The translations under genes were made by a program, and so were the position numbers. Positions 36,459 through 47,161 of a DNA stretch of 64,000 bases are shown here, piece by piece. The DNA is from Lactuca virosa (Eukaryota; Streptophyta; Magnoliopsida; Asterales; Asteraceae). Every line of letters begins with the position of its first letter. The stretch's first letter is position 1. The notes below the pieces were generated by a model. It was not told the DNA's origin. It ran no database searches and was given only the letters and a program-made list of their open reading frames with translations. The stretch lies in contig CAKMRJ010000001.1 in assembly GCA_928212115.1 (NCBI GenBank), positions 191,011,232 to 191,075,231 on the forward strand, read 5' to 3'.

Positions 36459-37665
36459 ATGGTTGGGACACGCCATAGAGCAGAGACCAGCGGCGTGAGT
36501 GACAAGGAGCTTCGTCAGATGATCCACGATGAGGTGGCTGCGACTATCCGCGCAGAGATACCAGAGATGTTTGGGTCTATTAAGACCACTCTGATTGAGA
36601 CGCTCGATGAGAGATACGTTGTGGTTACTGAGGCTGCAGCCGCTGCAGCTACTGCAACTGTTGCTGCTGCTAGACCTCAGGGGGGTGACTCGTTGCTGTT
36701 CAGGGAATTCAGCAACACGAAGCCACCAGAGTTTGATGGGACACAGGACCCGATTGCTGCGATGAGATGGATTTCTGATATTGAGGGATGCTTCTACACC
36801 TGTTCGTGTCCGGAGCATCTGAGGGTACCGTTCGCTCTGAACCAGCTTCGCTTGGGAGCGAAGGATTGGTGGAAGTTTGTGACGGCAAACTTCACTCTTG
36901 CAGAGATCTCAGAGGTGACCTGGGAGAGGTTCACCACCATGTTCAGAGACGAGTATGTTCCCCCGGTGGAGAGGGAACGGTTGGCACATGAGTTCTTGTC
37001 CCTCAAGCAGGGGACGGAGTCCGTGACTGTGATTACACAGATGTTCCACGAGAGGGCGTTATTTTGCCCTGAGCACGTGTCGTCTGAGCAGGCACGCATG
37101 AGTCGGTATTTGAGAATTCTGAGGAGGGACATTCGGGAGTTTGTGGCGAACTCGACTTACCGGACATTTGCTGAGCTCCAGGCAAATGCCCGGAAGAGGG
37201 AGATTGAGCTAGAGACTCAGGCTAGGGAGGAGGTCGAGTCTCAGAGGAGTGACAGGCGACCGGTACAGGTACAACCGGCCGCCAAGCGGGCTAAGCCCGC
37301 TGATACGAGATCTGGAGGCCAGAAGGGCCGCACTTGTGGGAAGTGCGGCAAGGGACATGATGGAGTGTGTCGAGCGGGTGCTTGCTACAAATATGCAAGG
37401 AGGGGCATATAGCCAAGGACTGCCCCAAGGGATTTATGGTTTGCTTTCATTACAACCAGACGGGTCACCGGAGGGCCGAGTGCCCACAGCTGTCACAGGG
37501 ATCAGCGCAGGGATCTGCCCCTGCTACTGCACGAGCTACTGAGGGTCGGCCAGTGAAGGCCGAGGCACCAAAGGCTCACGGGAGAGCCTTCCAGTTGACA
37601 GCGGAGGAGGTCCGCGCAGCGCCCGATGTCGTGGCTGGTATGTATTCATTCATTTATTTATGTTG
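36459..37665 (+). pseudogene. Gypsy (Tekay-type) gag, one frameshift
   Basis: Start chosen at MVGTRHRAETSG (an upstream in-frame ATG exists at 36438). Capsid text includes FDGTQDPIAAMRWISDIE, LGAKDWWKFV and FLSLKQGTESV. A zinc-knuckle-like CGKCGKGHDGVC lies near 37335. About 37395 a lost G shifts the frame, and a second knuckle (CKEGHIAKDC in part) and a third (CFHYNQTGHRRAEC, with Cys changed to Tyr) are read in another frame. Unspliced, the frame ends at TGA 37664-37666, just inside the proposed intron. Confidence 0.9.
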
Positions 37666-37701
37666 AGTTGAGATATTGTGCTTATATTATGATATGCGTA
37701 G
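37638..37701 (+). other. Proposed 64-nt intron at the gag-protease junction
   Basis: The sequence starts GTATGT and ends GCGTAG. It is about 70% AT between GC-rich coding flanks. Removing it joins GTG GCT G to GT ACT TTT, giving VAGTFLVSSVPALVLFDS, the normal junction text in this family, and moves exactly from the gag frame to the pol frame. Left in place it adds a short tail and a stop after nine codons. Confidence 0.75.
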
Positions 37702-40700
37702 GTACTTTTCTTGTGAGTTCTGTACCTGCTTTGGTGTTATTTGACTCGGTTGCGAGTCGATCATTTGTGTCGTTAGCGTTTAGTCAGCACATCAGTATTC
37801 AACGAGAGGCGTTGAGTCGACCTCTACGAGTTTCCATAGCTGACGAGCGAGCGGTGTATGCTACTGACGTGATTCGAGGATGTGTACTCGAGATCTTTGG
37901 TGTTGAGTTCCCGATAGATCTGGTCCTGATTGCGATGGGGGACGTTTGCGTTATAGTGGGTATGGATTCGTTGAGCCGATTTGGGGCGGTTATAGACTGC
38001 GAGCGGCAGACGGTGACGATACGAGACCCTAGTGGGGGAGTGCTGACTGTATATGGCGAGGGTACCCGATGTGGGTCAGCATTTTGTTCGGCTGCCAGAG
38101 CGAGACAGAGTTTACAGCAGGGCTGCAGCGGGTTTGTAGCTTATGTGATGGATACACGAGTGGCCGCAGAGAGGCCGAGTTCGGTTGATGATGTTCTGAT
38201 AGTGCGTGAGTTCCCGGATGTTTTTCCCGAGGAGTTGCTGGGTGTACCTCCCGAGAGGCAGGTGGAGTTCCGCATCGATTTGGTTCCGGGGGCAGCGCCT
38301 ATCGCCAAGGCGCCTTATCGCCTTGCGCCGCCAGAGATGCAAGAGTTATCCTCGCAGCTTTAGGAGCTGCTGGGGAAGGGGTTTATCCGACCGAGTAGCT
38401 CACCATGGGGAGCGTCGATCCTTTTTTTCAAGAAAAAGGATGGTTCACACCGGATGTGCATTGATTACCGGGAGTTGAACAAGTTGACGGTCAAGAACCG
38501 TTACCCCTTACCAAGGATCGATGATCTGTTCGATCAGTTGCAGGGAGCGTCTTGGTTCTCCAAAATAGATTTGAGGTCTGGATATCATCAGATGAGAGTG
38601 CGAGATGAGGATATCCAGAAGACGACGTTCAGGACTCGTTATGGGCATTACGAGTTTGTGGTGATGCCTTTTGGGCTCACCAATGCACCGGCAGCGTTCA
38701 TGGATCTCGTGAACAGGGTGTGCAGGCCGATGTTGGATCGATCGGTGATCGTGTTCGTCGACGATATTCTGGTGTATTCGAGATCCCGAGAGCAGCATGA
38801 GGAGCATTTGAGGGAGATCCTCGGTGTTTTGAGATCGGAGAGGCTTTACGCCAAATTCTCCAAGTGTGATTTCTGGTTATGAGAGGTCCAGTTCTTGGGG
38901 CATCTCGTTAATCAGAATGGGATATTGGTCGATCCGGCCAAGATTGAGGCGGTGATGAGTTGGGAGGTGTCGAGGTCCCCCACCGAGATCAGGAGTTTTC
39001 TGGGGTTGGCCGGCTACTATCGGAGATTTATCAAGGATTTCTCCAAGATTGTCGTGCCACTCACCAGGTTGACCCGGAAGGGCGTTGCTTTTACGTGGGG
39101 TCCAGAGCAGCAGACCTTGTTTGAGACTCTTCGCCAGAAGCTGTGCGAAGCCCCGGTGTTAGCCCTTCCAGAGGGAATGGAGGATTTCATGGTGTATTGT
39201 GACGCATCGATATCGGGGTTGGGTGTGGTGATTATGCAGATAGGGAACGTGATAGCGTACGCATCGAGGTAGCTGAAGCCTCACGAGGTGAGGTATCCCA
39301 CCCAGGATTTGGAGTTGGGGGCCGTGGTGTTCGCCCTCAAGATATGGCGTCATTATTTGTATGGGGTTCGGTGTATCATATACACGGACCACAAGAGTTT
39401 GAAGTACTTGATGGATCAGCCCAACCTGAACATGCGCCAGAGGAGATGGTTGGATGTGGTAAAGGATTATGACTGCGAGATCCTGTACCACCCGGGCAAG
39501 GTTAACGTTGTAGCCGATGCCCTAAGCCGTAGGGCGGCGAGTGCTCTGATACAAGATATTTGTATAAGGATGACGGTGATGACTCCGGTGTTGGATACCA
39601 TCCAAGAGGCCCAGGCAGAGGCTGTGAGACCGGAGAACCGCAAGAGAGAGCGGGTGATTGGGCAGGTATCTGAGTTTGTTACCGATAGTCGAGGGCTTAT
39701 GACCTTTCAGGGGTCGGATTTGGGTGCCGTTTACGGGCGGGGCACGTACCATCCTGATGGAGGAGGCGCACAGATCGAGGTTCTCGATCCATCCTGGGGC
39801 CACTAAGATGTATTTGGACCTGAAGAGAGAGTATCGGTGGCCCTGTATGAAGAGGGATGTGGCGTGGTTTGTTGAGAGGTGTTTGACCTGTTGCATGGTT
39901 AAGGCCGAGCACCAACGCCCGCATGGCAAGTTGCAGCCACTCGAGGTTCCCCAGTGGAAGTGGGAACATATTTCCATGGATTTTATCACCAAATTGCCAA
40001 GGACCGCGAGGGGTGTCGATGCAATTTGGGTGATCGTTGACCGACTGACGAAGAGCGCTCACTTCCTTGCTATCAGCGAGAGCTCTTCCGCAAAGAGACT
40101 GACAGAGATGTATGTGAGAGAGGTGGTGTCGCGGCATGGAGTGCCGGTCTCGATTGTGTCAGATCGAGACGTACGTTTCACTTCCAGGTTCTGGAAGAAG
40201 TTCCGTGAGGAGTTGGGTACGAGATTGCACTTCAGCACTGCTTACCACCCCCAGACGGATGGACAGAGTGAACGGACGATTCAGACACTTGAGGATATGC
40301 TTCGAGCATGTGTTATGGACTTTGGTGGAAATTGGGATACATACCTACCTTTGGCTGAGTTTTCCAACAACAACAGCCACCATTCGAGTATTGGTATGCC
40401 TCCCTTCCAGCTTTTGTATGGGAAGAGGTGTCGAACTCCCATCTGTTGAGGAGAGGTAGGGCAGCGAATGATGGGTAGCATTGAGATAGTGCTTAAGACG
40501 ACTGAGCAGATACAGCATGTCAGACAGAGGTTACTGACAGCCCAGAGCCGTCAGAAGAGTTATGCGGATAGACGGCGATCCGAGCTCGAGTTCCAGGTTG
40601 GAGATTGCATACTCCTGAAGGTATCTCCTTGGAAAGGAGTGATTCGATTCAGGAAGAGGGGCAAGTTGGGGCCCCGATACATTGGTCCGTTCAGGGTGAC

Positions 40701-41019
40701 CGCGAGGGTGGGTAAGGTAGCATACCGTCTGGAGCTACCCAAGGAGTTGAGTCAGATCCATGATACCTTCCATGTATCCCAGTTGAGGAAGTGTATAGCC
40801 GATGAAACGGTGGTTGTGCCGCTAGAGGATATTCAGGTGGACGCGAGTTTGAATTACATTGAGAGGCCGATCGCGATCTTGGATCGGAAGATCAAGGTGC
40901 TGAGGAACAAGGAGGTGCCCCTGGTTCAGGTCCAGTGGCAACATCGGAGAGGGTCCGAGCTGACTTGGGAACCGGAGTCAGAGATGCGGGAGCAGCATCC
41001 AGAGTTGTTTGCAGAGTAA
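37702..41019 (+). pseudogene. Gypsy (Tekay-type) pol with nonsense mutations
   Basis: Protease: LVLFDSVASRSFVS, where the active-site DSG has become DSV. Reverse transcriptase: 38364-38882, with FVDDILVYS near 38755. RNase H: about 39180-39530, with YCDAS and YTDHKSLKYL. Integrase: about 39760-40450, with a CLTCC zinc-binding pair, MDFITKLP, SDRDVRFTS and QTDGQSERTIQTLE giving the DDE residues. C-terminus: about 40870-41019, ending in ELTWEPESEM, chromodomain-like. Stops occur at 38361-38363 (TAG), 38880-38882 (TGA), 39270-39272 (TAG) and 40447-40449 (TGA), with a one-base insertion near 39716. It cannot make a complete polyprotein. Confidence 0.93.
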
Positions 41020-41057
41020 GACTTCGAGGGCGAAGTTTGATTCTAGTGGGGGAGAAT

Positions 41058-42756
41058 TGTAACATCCGGATTTTCAGGTATGTTATTTTTAATTATTTAT
41101 TTTTGAGGATCATTGATCTACTCGACGAGTTGGTGCTATAACTCGTCGAGTAGAAGCGGGGTGGTCACACGAGTTTAATGAACTACTCGACGAGTCCAAG
41201 AGTAGACTCGCCGAGTAGGCGCTGTAAGTGGAAACCCTAGATCCCCAGGTTTGGGACATATTTAAAGGCACTTATAGCCTCATTTGCGGCCACATCTCTC
41301 TGAGAAGAAACCCTAATCGCCCCTTGAGCTTGTGAGAGAGTCTTGAGCCTTACTTGAGATTGTGAGTGCATTTTGGTGTGATTTTGCAAAGGAAAAGAAG
41401 GGTTCCAGCAAGAAGGACCAAAGGAGGTTGTCATTCTGAGGTCTTGGAGCAAGGAGCTTCACCTTGAGGTAACAAATCAACCCTCTCTTTCTGTATGGTG
41501 TAGATTGCATGAATCTAGGGTTTCTTGACCCTTGTCTTCAAAGGATTTTGGAGTATATGAAGTCCCTTTGTGGAATAAGCATTAGATCTGGACCTTAAGA
41601 GGTCCAGAAAGTCCCAACCTTCCAGCTTTATGCAGTCCCTTTGGAGTTGTGGACCTTGGTTGCCATTTTAGGAGCTATTTCACCAAAAGAAGCCCTAGGA
41701 GTGTTGCATGAGCGTAAAGGTTGCACCTTTACGTAATTATTGTGTACTGGAAGGTCAGATCTATAGGTTAGAGAAGCAGATCTGACCTCAGAAGGTCATT
41801 TGAGTAATCTCATGGACGAAACTCGCCGAGTCCATGAGCGGACTCGACGAGTCGGGTCGTGTTGCACCACGATTCGTGATCAGTGGTAACCGTTGAGAAA
41901 AAGGTTAACTCGACGAGTCGAGTGAGGCCTTAGGAGGATTCAGAGGACACGTATGGACTCGCCGAGTCACCCGAGTGCACTCGACGAGTCTGGTCAAAGT
42001 TTGACCGTTGACTTGAGTTGACTTCAGTTGACCTTAGGGTTTTGGTCAAGCTGGTTCTAGAGAGAGATCTGGGAGGGGTAGAATGGTCTTCTACCCACTC
42101 CTTAGAAATGAGGACAAGAGAAAGTATTGATTATAGATGTTATTATGTTGATGGGAGGAGGCTAGGTCGGGTTATCGAGCACGAGAGGTTATCCGACATC
42201 GTACGAGGTGAGTCTTCTCACTATACTTTACCTAGAGTGGTAATATGTGTGACCGGAAGGTCTTATGTGCTATGAGGAGTATGTGATGTATGTTGTTATT
42301 TAATATGTATGTGCTATGTTATGTTATGAGTAGTATGTTATGGACCGGAAGGTCATTATGATATGGACCGGAAGGTCATTATGATATGGACCGGAAGGTC
42401 GCTACGGGTTGGACCGGAAGGTCTACCAGGATTATGGGACGGAAGTCCCCTGAGACACATTGACCGGAAGGTCTTGTAGAGCTATAGCCTTGAGTGACGT
42501 ATGTGCGTATGTGGTATTTTGGGGAACTCACTAAGCATTTATGCTTACAATGTTTGTGTGATGTGTTTTAGGTACCAGTGAGGATCGTGGGAAGGCGTCT
42601 GCTTGATCTGTACACACTGATGGGATTTATGTACTAGCGATCTTGGGATTTGTTTTATTATGATGACATGTGATACAATGGATTCTTATGATATCTTATG
42701 AATGAAATTATGTTTTAAAAATGAAAAAAATTATTTTGAAAATTTACGTTGTTACA
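41058..42756 (+). repeat. 3' LTR of the Gypsy element (1699 bp)
   Basis: Preceded by the polypurine tract GGGGGAGAAT and followed by target duplicate TTTGG. Uninterrupted, so it shows both empty insertion sites of the 5' LTR. It carries one more GACCGGAAGGTC-bearing unit (23 bp) than the 5' LTR. TATTTAAAGG near 41260 is the matching TATA-like site. Confidence 0.95.
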
Positions 42757-42761
42757 TTTGG

Positions 42762-43885
42762 ATTGCTTAATGTGTAGTTTTGGTAGGCGTATTAGGCACC
42801 CTAAACCAAATCTAAATATACGGTGAATAAAAATAAAAAGCAACGTTTAACATTGCAACTTCTTTAGATTTCTTCGGGTTAATCGGTGACTTTTTAGATT
42901 TCTTCTTTGAGTATTTCTAAGTTATATTAACACAAAAAACCACAAATATGTGTTAACTTGAAGTACGTTACTAAAAAACTATTGTGGGGGAAACACACAA
43001 TAAATTCGATAACACGTATTTCAGTCTGAAATATGTATTTCGGTTGAGAATATGAAGAATCGGTCTGGAATATGACAAATCATTCCACAATGACATATGC
43101 GATGTTTTTTTGTTTGTGACCCATATAGACAAAACTCAAAAAAATACAAATAACGAAGTAAAAAATGGTATAAGATCATTATACAATATCATTTGACAAA
43201 TAGCCGATGAATGGAAACAAATCTGGAGTAGAGTTAATAAAAATTTCTTGAAAGGAGATGGTATTAATGAAATAAATTCAACACCAAAGAAGCCCCGAAT
43301 GAGATGTTATGGACTAGTTTGTAACAACTTTATGTCAAGTCGCATATTTTATATCATTATCACCAGTCTGGAGTAGTCTTTAATGAATCTAATTGTTGGC
43401 ATGTCGGATTCTCGACTACCGTTACGTCAAATCTCACCAACTTCGGAATAAATATTATTACTTTGCAATGTTGTGTCCCGGACAAATAGGTTAATTTTTT
43501 AAATAGGTAAATATATTCATTTTTGTTAATTACCTCCTTTATAATGGTTATTTCAATCAATATCCTAATATATATTTCTATTATATATTATTTTAAATAC
43601 AAAATAAAAAAATGTAACATTAGTTTTTTTAGCCTAATGGTTTTGAAATTTTTAATGGGAAAATAATTTTGGCGAATAAAATAAACTAAAAAAATTGTAA
43701 AAATAAATATAATAAATAAAACAAGTTACCATTAGAATTTTAAGGTTATCAAGATGTTTATAAGACCAAATATAAGATTAAAAAGAAAAACTTGTGATAA
43801 AATGACTAAAAGTGTGAAAAATGAAAAACTTACATCTAATCTTGATTTAAGATCTAAACGTTATATATATATATATATATATATA
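42762..43885. other. AT-rich intergenic sequence, right flank of the Gypsy element
   Basis: No supported gene. Continues the sequence that ended at 23080. Ends in a (TA)n run at 43861-43885 into which a Helitron has inserted. Confidence 0.6.
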
Positions 43886-44345
43886 CTAGGTTAAAACCCG
43901 TGGAACCCACGGGTGTTAATTTTAAATAGAATTAAAAAATTGATTATGTAATAAAATAATATATCATTAATTTAGAAAAACTTATGAAATTTAATATATT
44001 TTTTAATAACTTTGTAATTTGTAAGTATTTATTTAATTATACATGTGAATCCTGCTATTTTATAAAAGTCATGAGTTTGTATAATGCAGCATATTATCAG
44101 TTTTGAAGCTTTATTCTTATTAAATACATGGAAGTTGTGACGCACTCACAAGACAAGCGTGTGGGTTTATGGGATTCATGGATCCGAATTTGAGTCAAAA
44201 TAAGTTGGATTTCGATTTTAAAGGAGCAGAGGTTTAAAGTAGCAGAGGGCAAATGCGGAATTTCATTTAGATGTTTTAAGCGGGAAAATTAGCTTGAGGG
44301 AGGCTCAGGAATTGTCACATGACAAAAATCTACTTATTTATTAGA
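43886..44345 (-). mobile_element. Short non-autonomous Helitron
   Basis: On the minus strand it starts TCTAATAAATAAGTAG, preceded by A. It ends with a hairpin CCCGTGGGTTCCACGGG, eight bases, then CTAG, followed by T. This is the Helitron pattern (5' TC, 3' hairpin plus CTRR, insertion between A and T). At 460 bp it has no Rep/helicase and no ORF. Confidence 0.75.
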
Positions 44346-44438
44346 TTAGGGGTTAATAAAATAAATAAATATCAATGTGTAAACATTAAACATTTAGCCT
44401 ATTTGGCCTATTTTTTATTGTATAAAGACTCACCATTG

Positions 44439-45001
44439 TCTTATTATTATATATATATATTAAAGTTGTGGAAGAAAGGAATAGTAAACTTGGGATAATT
44501 TGTCCAAGTTTGGTCCCTTGATTTACATATCCGGTCCCTGTACTTCTTTAATTAATTTATTCATGTCTTTTTGTTTGTGTTCCATTCAACTTCTCATTTT
44601 TTTGGCAGAATTGGTCCCTGTATTATTATTGGAAGTTAGGAATACTAAATTTGGATTTTTTTTGCAACTTTGGTCATTATTCTTTACCCATTTTGACACT
44701 TTTGGTCCTTGCAATCAATATTTTTACACTTTTTTGGAACCTTTAAATATTTAAAGTTGGGCCACAAAACTTTAACGGTTTGACAACTTTGATCCCTTTT
44801 CTAAAAACTTGCTAATTCCTACCCCTTTAATTCTTTAGCCATTTTCACACTTCTGGTCCTTGCAGTCAAAACTTTTACATTTTTTGTCCGGGGCAAAGCC
44901 CGGACTTTTCATCCTTGCACTTTCTATGTTTGTCATATTTATCAATTCGGAAACAACATTGAAAGCTTCTGGCCCCCGCGTAGCGGGGGTAACCTTTCTA
45001 G
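44439..45001 (+). mobile_element. Second short non-autonomous Helitron (plus strand)
   Basis: The 3' end is clear: hairpin CCCCCGCGTAGCGGGGG, then TAACCTTT, CTAG and T. The proposed 5' end TCTTATTATTATATATA is plausible but is preceded by G rather than the usual A. The interior carries repeated 'tttggtcc(c/t)tg' phrases and no ORF. Confidence 0.6.
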
Positions 45002-46265
45002 TTTCAATAAATAAAATAATTATGTTTGTAATAACACATAAATAATTACATGAATGGTCCATGTTTAGAAAAATGCATAAATGGCCCTTGTTAATTTTTT
45101 TTAACAAAAATGGTACATGTTTTTGTGATGGATGTTCACTGTTTAAACAAAATCAGCAGGAACGTTCCCTCTTTAAAAATGCAAAAATGGCCAATATTAA
45201 AAAAAATAACACAAATGTTCATTTAAAAAAATGCACACATGTTCCACGTTAAAATATTAACAAAAATGGTCCCAGCTTTAAAAAAAATGCATAAATGGTC
45301 CCTTTTTAAATAAATTAACAAAATGGTTACTGTTTAAAAAAATTAACATAAACAGTCCATTTTAAAAATTATTAACATAACAGTAATTGCTTAAAAAAAT
45401 ACACAAATGTAGTTTTATCTCTTTAGCAATAATAACAATATGTCCGATAAAACTTGTAAGAATTTCACGGGTAAAATAATATAAGTATGTTGCTCTAATG
45501 TACCCAAAATAAAGTACATTGCTCATATTGAAAGCCAAAAGAAAGTACATTGCTATTTTTTTCACTATAATGACTAAAATTATGGTCAACAAACATTTAT
45601 TGACAAAAACTTAGACTTAAAGATAAAAAAAACTTGATTGAAACCAATATAAGTTATAATACAGTAATATTTTTTAGTCGTTTTTGTTAAATTTCATGTT
45701 ATCAAAGCCATTCTAAAATATAAAATGTAACCATGCATTTAAATATCATATAGCTAAAAAATTATATAAGATGATAAATAATATATTTTTAACTATGGAT
45801 CAACATATTTCATGGTAAACTCCATAATGACTGTTAAATACCATTTAACATTCCCAACCGCTGTGTAATTTGCATCGAGACCAAATTTTATAAAGTTTAA
45901 CTTACATGTATTCTCAATTTTAGATAATAAAAATCACCAAAATGATATAGAAAAATAAATTAGACAGGTGAGAAGAAAGCATGATTCAGATAAGATCAAT
46001 AAATGTTTTAATACAATTCCATTTTGAATTCACATTTCGCAACCATATAAACCTTGTTCTAGTTACCATTATTAATGACCAAAATACCCTTCACTACAGA
46101 CGAACACAAGGTAGTGGTAAAACACTCATTTTTATAACTTTAATATCCAAGTCGTTACTGACAAAACTACTTTACAAGGGAAAAAAGGTTATAAGACTCT
46201 TTTCAAATACCATATTAGTAAGAATCAACAAAGCATATGTGATAAATTGTAATTTACTCTAAACA
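45002..46265. other. AT-rich sequence with a degenerate tandem repeat
   Basis: About 45040-45420 is a loose tandem array around 'aaaaaatgcataaatggtccc' (given in part) and 'ttaacaaaaatggt'. The rest shows no feature I can support. Confidence 0.6.
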
Positions 46266-46275
46266 TTTAAAGTGG

Positions 46276-46383
46276 CTAGAAATTACCAAATTGTGTTGGA
46301 GTGTTCTCATCATAAGGTGTAAAAGCCCTAAAGTTTCTTAATTTTCGAAGATCCCATAGCTTAACACCATCTTGAGCAGCAGT
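46276..46383 (-). pseudogene. PRP19: Captured exon of a PRP19-like WD40 splicing factor
   Basis: On the minus strand, after an acceptor-like TTTGTTTCAG, the frame reads TAAQDGVKLWDLRKLRNFRA, then FTPYDENTPT, ending at a stop. This is the WD-repeat text of plant PRP19 (pre-mRNA processing factor 19, a U-box/WD40 ubiquitin ligase of the spliceosome NineTeen complex). Only one exon of 35 codons is present, with no start and no neighbouring WD repeats, so it is a gene fragment and not a gene. Confidence 0.75.
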
Positions 46384-47041
46384 CTGAAACAAAAAACTAA
46401 AAAATTGTTAGTGGATATGAAGTTAAACAACCTGACATAAGCGAGTGAAAATAATGACCGATTAGTTTTGGTATTACCTAACTCTTGGCATCCAAGATTT
46501 TAATAATAGGATGAAAATCTGAATAAGTGTAGCCCTTAGATACAAATGAATATTTAACCTACTTATTAATATGTTGAGAAAAAAATTGAACACAAAACCA
46601 TCACATTTTCATATTTGAACACAAACACATCATGAAACTTGATTTAAGCAAAATAAATTCAATATTTAAGCATTTTCCACACGAAAAAATAATCAAATTT
46701 CAAACACAAAAACATATTTTAAAAAACTTTGGTCAAGAAGATCATATTTGAATGGATTTATAGACTTAAAAAGTGTAGTTTCAAGAGCCGACAAACATAC
46801 ACAATCATAAACACATTCTAATCAGATTTTGAGCATATGTATATACACTGAACTCTTTTTGAACATAAACATACACATATGATTAGAATGTGTTAAGCTT
46901 ATTCTAAGTTGATTTAATCACATTGAATAGAAAGTATTAACAGTGTTGGAAAAACTAATTCAAAATCAAGGGAAAAGAAATGCATGGGATTACCAGACAG
47001 ATTAAAGTTGTGTACGGTATCTCTATAATTCTCAATATTCA

Positions 47042-47161
47042 GATGCGGGCAAACCTGGTTATGGCAATGGAAATGAGGGGCTTTCAGAAGAGTATAACTT
47101 CGATGGGATTAATAATGACGACTACGAGCACTTCCTTTCAGACCTTGATACATTTGCATAA
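47042..47161 (+). pseudogene. Exon-like fragment, C-terminal end of an unidentified protein
   Basis: After an acceptor-like AATATTCAG the frame reads DAGKPGYGNGNEGLSEEYNF, then DGINNDDYEHFLSDLDTFA and stop TAA. The 39 residues are acidic, of low Leu content and look like a genuine C-terminus. I do not recognise the family. It lies within the Helitron-like segment on the opposite strand to the PRP19 exon. Confidence 0.4.

Larger units (their letters stand above)
23086..42756 (+). mobile_element. Gypsy (Tekay-type chromovirus) retrotransposon with nested insertions
   Basis: It is flanked by TTTGG at 23081-23085 and 42757-42761. Ends are TGTAACATCC and ACGTTGTTACA. The internal region has an initiator-Met primer-binding site, gag, then protease-RT-RNase H-integrase in Gypsy order, with a chromodomain-like C-terminus placing it near the Tekay clade. 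The 5' LTR is split by a Copia element (23668-31419) and a solo LTR (32064-35388). Without these the 5' LTR is 1676 bp; the 3' LTR is 1699 bp. The 23-bp difference is one extra repeat unit. Hand count gives about 32 differences, near 2%. Confidence 0.96.
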
